Of a stretch of DNA of 56,208 nt, positions 52,482 through 56,208 are shown in pieces; position 1 is the stretch's first letter, and the number at the start of each line of letters is the position of its first letter. A program made the position numbers and the translations under genes. Origin of the DNA: an uncultured Clostridia bacterium (GTDB lineage Bacteria > Bacillota > Clostridia > Oscillospirales > Ruminococcaceae); contig CALXBC010000013.1 in the NCBI GenBank assembly GCA_944386455.1, positions 1 to 56,208 on the forward strand, in the 5' to 3' direction. The notes beneath the pieces were generated by a model. The model was not told the origin of the DNA. It saw only the letters and a program-made list of their open reading frames with translations, and made no database searches.

Positions 52482-52786
52482 GAGCGTGTCGAAAAAATCG
52501 ACACGCTCTCGAGGGACAAACGCAATCACTGCGGCAAAGCCTTGTTCTGTGTTTTTCCCCCGATTCCCCTCTTTTCCATCCAAAAACGATTCGCCGAATC
52601 GTTTTTGGATAACACCTCTCCGTTCGCGGCCGTATGTCATGGCCGCGTTGCCGCAACAGCGGCAACCACATCGAGGTGCTGTGCAGAGCACACAATAGAT
52701 ACCTCAGTGTGTTAATGCTGCAACTGGCGGCGCATGTCTGCCTGCGTGACGATTTTTTATTTTTTACCCCTTTTTCTACAGACTGT
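52482..52786 (+). repeat. Terminator-associated structured repeat, copy C (305 bp)
   Basis: Same layout as copy A: 5' hairpin GAGCGTGTCGA-AAAAA-TCGACACGCTC (52482-52508); stem ATCCAAAAACGATTC-GCC- with GAATCGTTTTTGGAT (52578-52610); GCGGCC...GGCCGC; TTGCCG-CAACAG-CGGCAA (52648-52665); and a 3' end TTTTTCTACAGACTG. Stems differ from copy A by paired changes. It is bordered by exact copies of the 24-bp RHH terminator hairpin. Confidence 0.88.
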
Positions 52787-52816
52787 ACCAGCATACAATG
52801 TATGCTGGTTTTCTTT
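52787..52816 (+). terminator. Terminator hairpin of the RHH gene, right copy with T-tract
   Basis: Second copy of ACCAGCATAC-AAT-GTATGCTGGTT, followed by TTCTTTTT. Confidence 0.8.
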
Positions 52817-52862
52817 TTCTTTAAAATATGATACAATGAAAAAAGAAAACGAGGTGACGGCA

Positions 52863-53585
52863 ATGGAGTGGTGGAGTCCCTGGCACGGATGCCATAAAAT
52901 CAGCCCGGGATGCAAAAACTGTTATGTTTATGCCCGCGATGAAAGCTTCGGCAAGGACAGCTCGGTCGTTGCGAAAACCGCGTCCTTCGCGCTGCCGCTC
53001 AAGCGAAACCGTTACGGGGCATTCAAGCTGGCGCCGGGTCAGGAGGTGTTTACCTGCGGGACCTCCGATTTTTTTCTGGAGGAGGCGGACGACTGGCGTG
53101 CGGATGCTTGGCGGATGATCCGCGACCGCCCCGATCTGCGCTTTATGATCATCACCAAGCGGATCGACCGCTTTTATGCCGGCTTGCCTGCCGACTGGGG
53201 CAACGGCTATGAAAACGTTTCAATCGGCTGTACCTGCGAAAATCAGGACAGAGCGGATTACCGGCTGCCAATATTTCTGCAGCTGCCGCTTCGGCATCGG
53301 TTTATTATTGCGGAGCCGCTGCTGGAAGCGATCGACTTTACCCCCTATCTGGACCCTGAAAAGCTGGAGGAGGTGAGCGTCGGCGGGGAGTCGGGGCAAA
53401 ACGGGCGGCTCTGCCGTTATGAATGGGTGCTGGCTATCCATGCCCAGTGTCAGAAAGCGGGGGTCGCATTTCACTTCAAACAGACCGGCACCCACTTTTA
53501 TAAGGACGGCAGGTTATATACGATCCCGCGCAGGTATCAGCATATTCAGGCAAAAAAAGCGAATCTGTCCGGTTCGGGCGGATGA
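52863..53585 (+). CDS. DUF5131 / phage Gp37-Gp68-like protein
   Basis: This 240-residue protein begins MEWWSPWHGCHKISPGCKNC, with the cysteine pattern HGC...GCKNCY of the DUF5131 family found in phages and mobile elements. These are predicted radical-SAM-like or metal-binding enzymes of unknown reaction. Later motifs FMIITKRIDRF and GGESGQNGR also fit. GAGGTG precedes ATG 52863. The AAA ATPase gene follows by 15 bases, suggesting one unit. A role in DNA or tRNA modification is not proven. Confidence 0.75.
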   Translation: MEWWSPWHGCHKISPGCKNCYVYARDESFGKDSSVVAKTASFALPLKRNRYGAFKLAPGQEVFTCGTSDFFLEEADDWRADAWRMIRDRPDLRFMIITKRIDRFYAGLPADWGNGYENVSIGCTCENQDRADYRLPIFLQLPLRHRFIIAEPLLEAIDFTPYLDPEKLEEVSVGGESGQNGRLCRYEWVLAIHAQCQKAGVAFHFKQTGTHFYKDGRLYTIPRRYQHIQAKKANLSGSGG

Positions 53586-53600
53586 AGGAGGGAAAATGCG

Positions 53601-54359
53601 GTGCTTAATGAGTTGTATCTGAAAAAAATATCCCTGCCTGATCATGCCGGCATCACAGGATACCTGAGAGAGCTTCCGGCAGTGAAGTATTTATCGGATT
53701 TGGAATTTCAGAAAAGGATTACGTTTTTTGTGGGGGAAAACGGGACGGGAAAATCCACGCTGCTGGAAGCCATCGCGGTTGCCTGCGGCTTTAATCCCGA
53801 GGGCGGCACGAAAAATTTCAATTTTGCGACCAGGCAGACGCATTCGGCGCTTTACCGGCATTTAAAAGTTACACGGGGCTATAAGCGGGAACGGGACGGC
53901 TTTTTTCTCCGGGCGGAGAGCTTTTACAACGTTGCGACTAATATTGATGATTTAGATGTGGAAGAGTGGAATGGCATTCGTATCACAGCGCCGAAAGTGA
54001 TTGCATCCTATGGCGGAAGTTCCCTGCACGCCCAGTCTCACGGTGAAAGCTTTCTTGCGCTGGCGATGAACCGGTTTGGCGGTCGGGGACTGTACCTGCT
54101 GGACGAACCGGAAGCCGCGCTTTCCCCGGCAAAGCTGCTGAGCCTGCTGGTGCGGCTCCATGAGCTGGAGCAGATGGATTCCCAGTTTATCATCGCTACG
54201 CATTCTCCGATTTTGATGGCCTATCCCGATGCGGATGTCTGCCTGTTTGATCAGGACGGGATACGGCTGACGGATTATCGGGAGACGGAGCACTATCAGC
54301 TGACCCGGCAGTTTTTGAATGATCCGCAGCGAATGCTGGACATCCTGCTGGCGGACTGA
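53601..54359 (+). CDS. AAA/ABC-type ATPase (AAA_21-like)
   Basis: This 252-residue ATPase has Walker A VGENGTGKST (about residue 42-51), an ABC-like SHGESFLALAMNRF and Walker B GLYLLDEPEAALSP, with a TH motif in FIIATHSPILM. This is the compact SMC/RecF-like ATPase of the AAA_21 class, which often partners a nuclease or toxin in defence systems; here the only close partner is the DUF5131 gene. GTG 53601 with GGAGGG upstream is the start. It ends before a strong terminator. Confidence 0.85.
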   Translation: MLNELYLKKISLPDHAGITGYLRELPAVKYLSDLEFQKRITFFVGENGTGKSTLLEAIAVACGFNPEGGTKNFNFATRQTHSALYRHLKVTRGYKRERDGFFLRAESFYNVATNIDDLDVEEWNGIRITAPKVIASYGGSSLHAQSHGESFLALAMNRFGGRGLYLLDEPEAALSPAKLLSLLVRLHELEQMDSQFIIATHSPILMAYPDADVCLFDQDGIRLTDYRETEHYQLTRQFLNDPQRMLDILLAD

Positions 54360-54364
54360 AAAAA

Positions 54365-54400
54365 TCCTGCCCTCCAAAATACGGAGGGCAGGACGTTTAT
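54365..54400 (+). terminator. Terminator of the DUF5131-ATPase pair
   Basis: TCCTGCCCTCC (54365-54375) pairs with GGAGGGCAGGA (54383-54393) around AAAATAC, then TTTATTTT. Confidence 0.9.
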
Positions 54401-54909
54401 TTTCCCGCTCCCAATAGGGAACGGAACAGCTGGTAATGGATTTCCTCATCTTCGGCCAGGCGGATCAGAATGGCGGAAACACAGGGGTCCCGAATGAGCT
54501 CCGCTTGTGTCCGATAATCATTTACGGCGGCTAATTCCAAAGACATGTTATGAGCCAGCAGCTGCCTGCGGCTGCCGGTATACTGCAGCATGTTGCCGTT
54601 CCAGGCGGTGCTGCAGCTGCAAGGATTTGTACGACAGATGGGATTGCCGCCCAGCAGGACGACCAGCTTTCCAAGAATGTCCAGATGCTGCATCTCAACC
54701 TTTGCGATCCGCGCCAGCAAATGCGCCAGCTCAGACTCTGCGGTTTCCAGAATCCAATGCTGATACAGATATTGATAAACCGCAGTCATCTCACCGCGGG
54801 AAGACGCAATATCCTGTAATAACATCGAGGCGTAGCGCCTGTTTGGCTCGGCTGCCTGAATGGGGGGATACGGCCGCGCTGAGGCGACCGCGGGCTCTGG
54901 CTGTGACAT
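54397..54909 (-). CDS. Ferritin-like diiron protein
   Basis: This 170-residue four-helix protein has the metal-binding pattern SRGEMTAVYQY, then AKVEMQHLDILGK, ELAAVNDYRTQ and EDEEIHYQL. These give the E-x6-Y, ExxH, and E/DxxH spacing of ferritin-like (bacterioferritin or rubrerythrin-like) proteins. It also has a Cys cluster, CRTNPCSCSTAW, in the middle that is not usual for ferritins. AAGGGAGCG precedes ATG 54909. Likely iron storage or peroxide defence; exact role unknown. Confidence 0.75.
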   Translation of the reverse strand: MSQPEPAVASARPYPPIQAAEPNRRYASMLLQDIASSRGEMTAVYQYLYQHWILETAESELAHLLARIAKVEMQHLDILGKLVVLLGGNPICRTNPCSCSTAWNGNMLQYTGSRRQLLAHNMSLELAAVNDYRTQAELIRDPCVSAILIRLAEDEEIHYQLFRSLLGAGK

Positions 54910-55013
54910 GAAAAAACGCTCCCTTTCTATTGTCCTTCAGTTAATAAATTATATGTAAACGATACATGGGAATTGCCGGCAAAAAAATTTTCCCCAAAAA
55001 AAGAAAAAAGGAC

Positions 55014-55043
55014 TTGACAAGAGGGAGGGAGGAGTGATAGAAT
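55014..55043 (+). promoter_or_regulatory. Tandem strong promoter P1
   Basis: TTGACA (55014-55019) and TAGAAT (55038-55043) are 18 bases apart and followed by AAGCTGTCC. Promoters with this leader often precede rRNA operons; that is inference. Confidence 0.6.
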
Positions 55044-55054
55044 AAGAAAGCTGT

Positions 55055-55079
55055 CCGATGAGGGGAGCTTCTGCGGAAA
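55055..55079 (+). repeat. Left copy of the 25-bp direct repeat flanking the IS
   Basis: The 25-base sequence beginning CCGATGAGGGGAGCTTCTGC is repeated exactly at 56132-56156 on the other side of the IS481-like element. Confidence 0.9.
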
Positions 55080-55080
55080 T

Positions 55081-56130
55081 GTAGGTTTGTCAAACATATT
55101 GGACAGTGAACTCTAAAGGAGAAAGCCAGTTAAGAGGTCTCATGGGAAAATTGTTGGAGCGACGGTTGTGGACGGCGAGCTGCTTGGCAAAATCATCCAG
55201 CGAATAAAAGCTGTGGCAGGAGTAAAAGCGTTTCTGATCTTCCCGGTGACTGCGTTCCACCTTACCGTTGTGACGCGGTGTATAGGGACGGATGAGCTTA
55301 TGCCGGATGCCTAACTCAGCGGCGGTGGCCTCAAACAGGGTGGGCAGGTCTCGCTTGCTGTTGGAAAAACGGTTGGTGAACTCAAAGCCATTGTCAGTTT
55401 GAACACATTCCACGCGAATGCCTCGGCGAGCATACCATTGGAACAACCTTTTCAGGAAGTCGGCGGAGGAATAGGTGCTTTGTTCCGGGTATGCAGCCAA
55501 AAAGCGTAATCGGGTAAGCTCATCAATCGCGGTGTACTGGAACAGGCGAAGCTCCGGGTCGGTGATGCACCTTCTGGGCACCACTTTCACATCTACCTGG
55601 ATCCGCTGGCCGGGATAGGTCATTTGCTCGTAAGGCTTAGGCTTGTACACTTTTTTCTTTTCTGTTGTCGGAAACAGCCTCAGCTTGCGCATGACCCGGA
55701 ACAAGCTCTCCGGGCGGCGGGTATAGCCGCGTTGACGCAACCGATGCCACAGCTCCACCATACCAAGGCCGGGATTGCGGCGGCGCATATCCCGGATCAG
55801 CTTCAACTCCGCCTCTGTGTGCTGGTTGGGGTGGCTGTGAGGGCGTCTGGACTGGCAAGCTAGGGATTGTACGCTTCCGTCCCAGCGAGCCTTCCAGAAG
55901 TAGATGTACGAACGGCTCTTGTTGTACTTTCGGCTGGCTCTGCTGACCCCGTATTTCTCCGCATACTTCATAAGGGATTGCCGATATGCCATGTCTTGTG
56001 TTATACTTTTACTCATGAAAGATATGGTCTCCTCTCGTTACGTTGCTATCTGCAATTTCAACTATAACCTATGAGACTGTATCTTTCATCCTTTTTTTAT
56101 TCTTCTGTCCAATATGTATTGTACTCCTAC
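55081..56130 (-). mobile_element. IS481-like insertion sequence (1050 bp)
   Basis: Inverted ends: left GTAGGTTTGTCAAACATATT then GGACAG (55081-55106); right, read inward on the other strand, GTAGGAGTACAATACATATT then GGACAG (56130-56105). They match at GTAGG and CATATTGGACAG. One transposase gene fills the element. It is flanked by a 25-bp direct repeat, long for IS481, so an IS1202-type relative with long target duplication should be considered. It splits a tandem promoter region. Confidence 0.85.
55090..56016 (-). CDS. IS481-type DDE transposase
   Basis: This 308-residue protein has an N-terminal HTH (AYRQSLMKYAEKYGVSRASR) and an integrase core with catalytic Asp142 (QVDVK), Asp208 (QTDNGFEF) and Glu254 (HNGKVERSHRED). 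All three acidic residues are present, so it may be active. GGAGA is about 11 bases upstream of ATG 56016. Its stop codon lies within the left inverted repeat. Confidence 0.93.
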   Translation of the reverse strand: MSKSITQDMAYRQSLMKYAEKYGVSRASRKYNKSRSYIYFWKARWDGSVQSLACQSRRPHSHPNQHTEAELKLIRDMRRRNPGLGMVELWHRLRQRGYTRRPESLFRVMRKLRLFPTTEKKKVYKPKPYEQMTYPGQRIQVDVKVVPRRCITDPELRLFQYTAIDELTRLRFLAAYPEQSTYSSADFLKRLFQWYARRGIRVECVQTDNGFEFTNRFSNSKRDLPTLFEATAAELGIRHKLIRPYTPRHNGKVERSHREDQKRFYSCHSFYSLDDFAKQLAVHNRRSNNFPMRPLNWLSPLEFTVQYV

Positions 56131-56131
56131 A

Positions 56132-56156
56132 CCGATGAGGGGAGCTTCTGCGGAAA
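56132..56156 (+). repeat. Right copy of the 25-bp direct repeat flanking the IS
   Basis: Identical to 55055-55079. Joining the flanks at this repeat restores a continuous sequence from P1 to P2. Confidence 0.9.
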
Positions 56157-56160
56157 GTGC

Positions 56161-56189
56161 TTGACAAAAGGCACAGGATGTGGTAGAAT
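56161..56189 (+). promoter_or_regulatory. Tandem strong promoter P2
   Basis: TTGACA (56161-56166) and TAGAAT (56184-56189) are spaced by 17 bases. P1 and P2 face the same way, towards a gene beyond the window, and would be adjacent without the IS. Confidence 0.65.
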
Positions 56190-56208
56190 AAAATTCCAGC
56201 CTTCAAAG

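Noticed and set aside
52309-52863. A 184-codon leftward ORF over the RHH gene and repeat copy C
   Set aside because: It is a frame through the repeat antisense to the RHH gene; no ribosome binding site, and its composition follows the repeat.

Overview
The window looks like the replication-origin region of a low-to-mid GC, Gram-positive anaerobe of the class Clostridia, most likely an Oscillospiraceae/Ruminococcaceae-type gut bacterium. Three observations support this: the order dnaA-dnaN-S4/yaaA-recF-remB-gyrB-gyrA on one side facing rpmH-rnpA-yidD-yidC-jag-mnmE-mnmG-rsmG-noc/parB on the other; strong GGAGG ribosome binding sites with frequent TTG and GTG starts; and an LPxTG cell-wall sorting signal. 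The species cannot be named from sequence reading alone.

Layout. 1-3.6 kb is the decayed end of an integrative conjugative element: a VirD4-type coupling protein, a small HTH protein, a chimeric DUF4314/TOPRIM gene, and the 3' remnant of an IS200-type transposase with its end hairpin. 3.7-7.7 kb is a GtrA-like, FAD-oxidoreductase and GT-C glycosyltransferase module. 7.9-11.2 kb carries a MATE pump, an MFS transporter and a DUF1835-like protein. 11.3-15.6 kb is a marR-ABC-ABC operon for a heterodimeric exporter with a palindromic operator. 15.7-16.8 kb holds a stand-alone FakA-like domain and the 3' relic of an LPxTG surface protein. 16.9-21.6 kb is a tetR-ATPase-FtsX permease operon.

The core, 21.8-41.5 kb, diverges around dnaA and rpmH. 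The dnaA-dnaN gap carries an array of TGTGGAAAA-like DnaA boxes, a G-rich block and TAG-type trinucleotides next to an AT-rich stretch, which together look like a basal unwinding element. A 16-bp parS-like palindrome lies just upstream of recF. The gyrase, clamp, RecF and RemB-type genes form one leftward block; the translation, membrane-insertion and tRNA-modification genes form a rightward block.

41.5-48.4 kb holds an XRE regulator, a SHOCT membrane protein and a second marR-ABC-ABC-MATE drug-export operon with its own palindromic operator. 48.5-56.2 kb is more accessory: small ribbon-helix-helix proteins, a PrsA-like lipoprotein with a Ser/Thr-rich insert, an AI-2E-family transporter, a Gp37-type DUF5131 protein beside an AAA ATPase, a ferritin-like protein, and an IS481-like insertion sequence. 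That insertion sits between two tandem strong promoters and is flanked by a 25-bp direct repeat.

The most unusual content is a family of about 220-305 bp structured repeats found three times (35.86, 51.70 and 52.48 kb). Each lies right after a stop codon at a terminator hairpin. In two of the three the whole 22-24 bp hairpin is duplicated on both sides. Stems differ between copies by compensatory base changes. This looks like a non-autonomous mobile element or RNA that targets transcription terminators.
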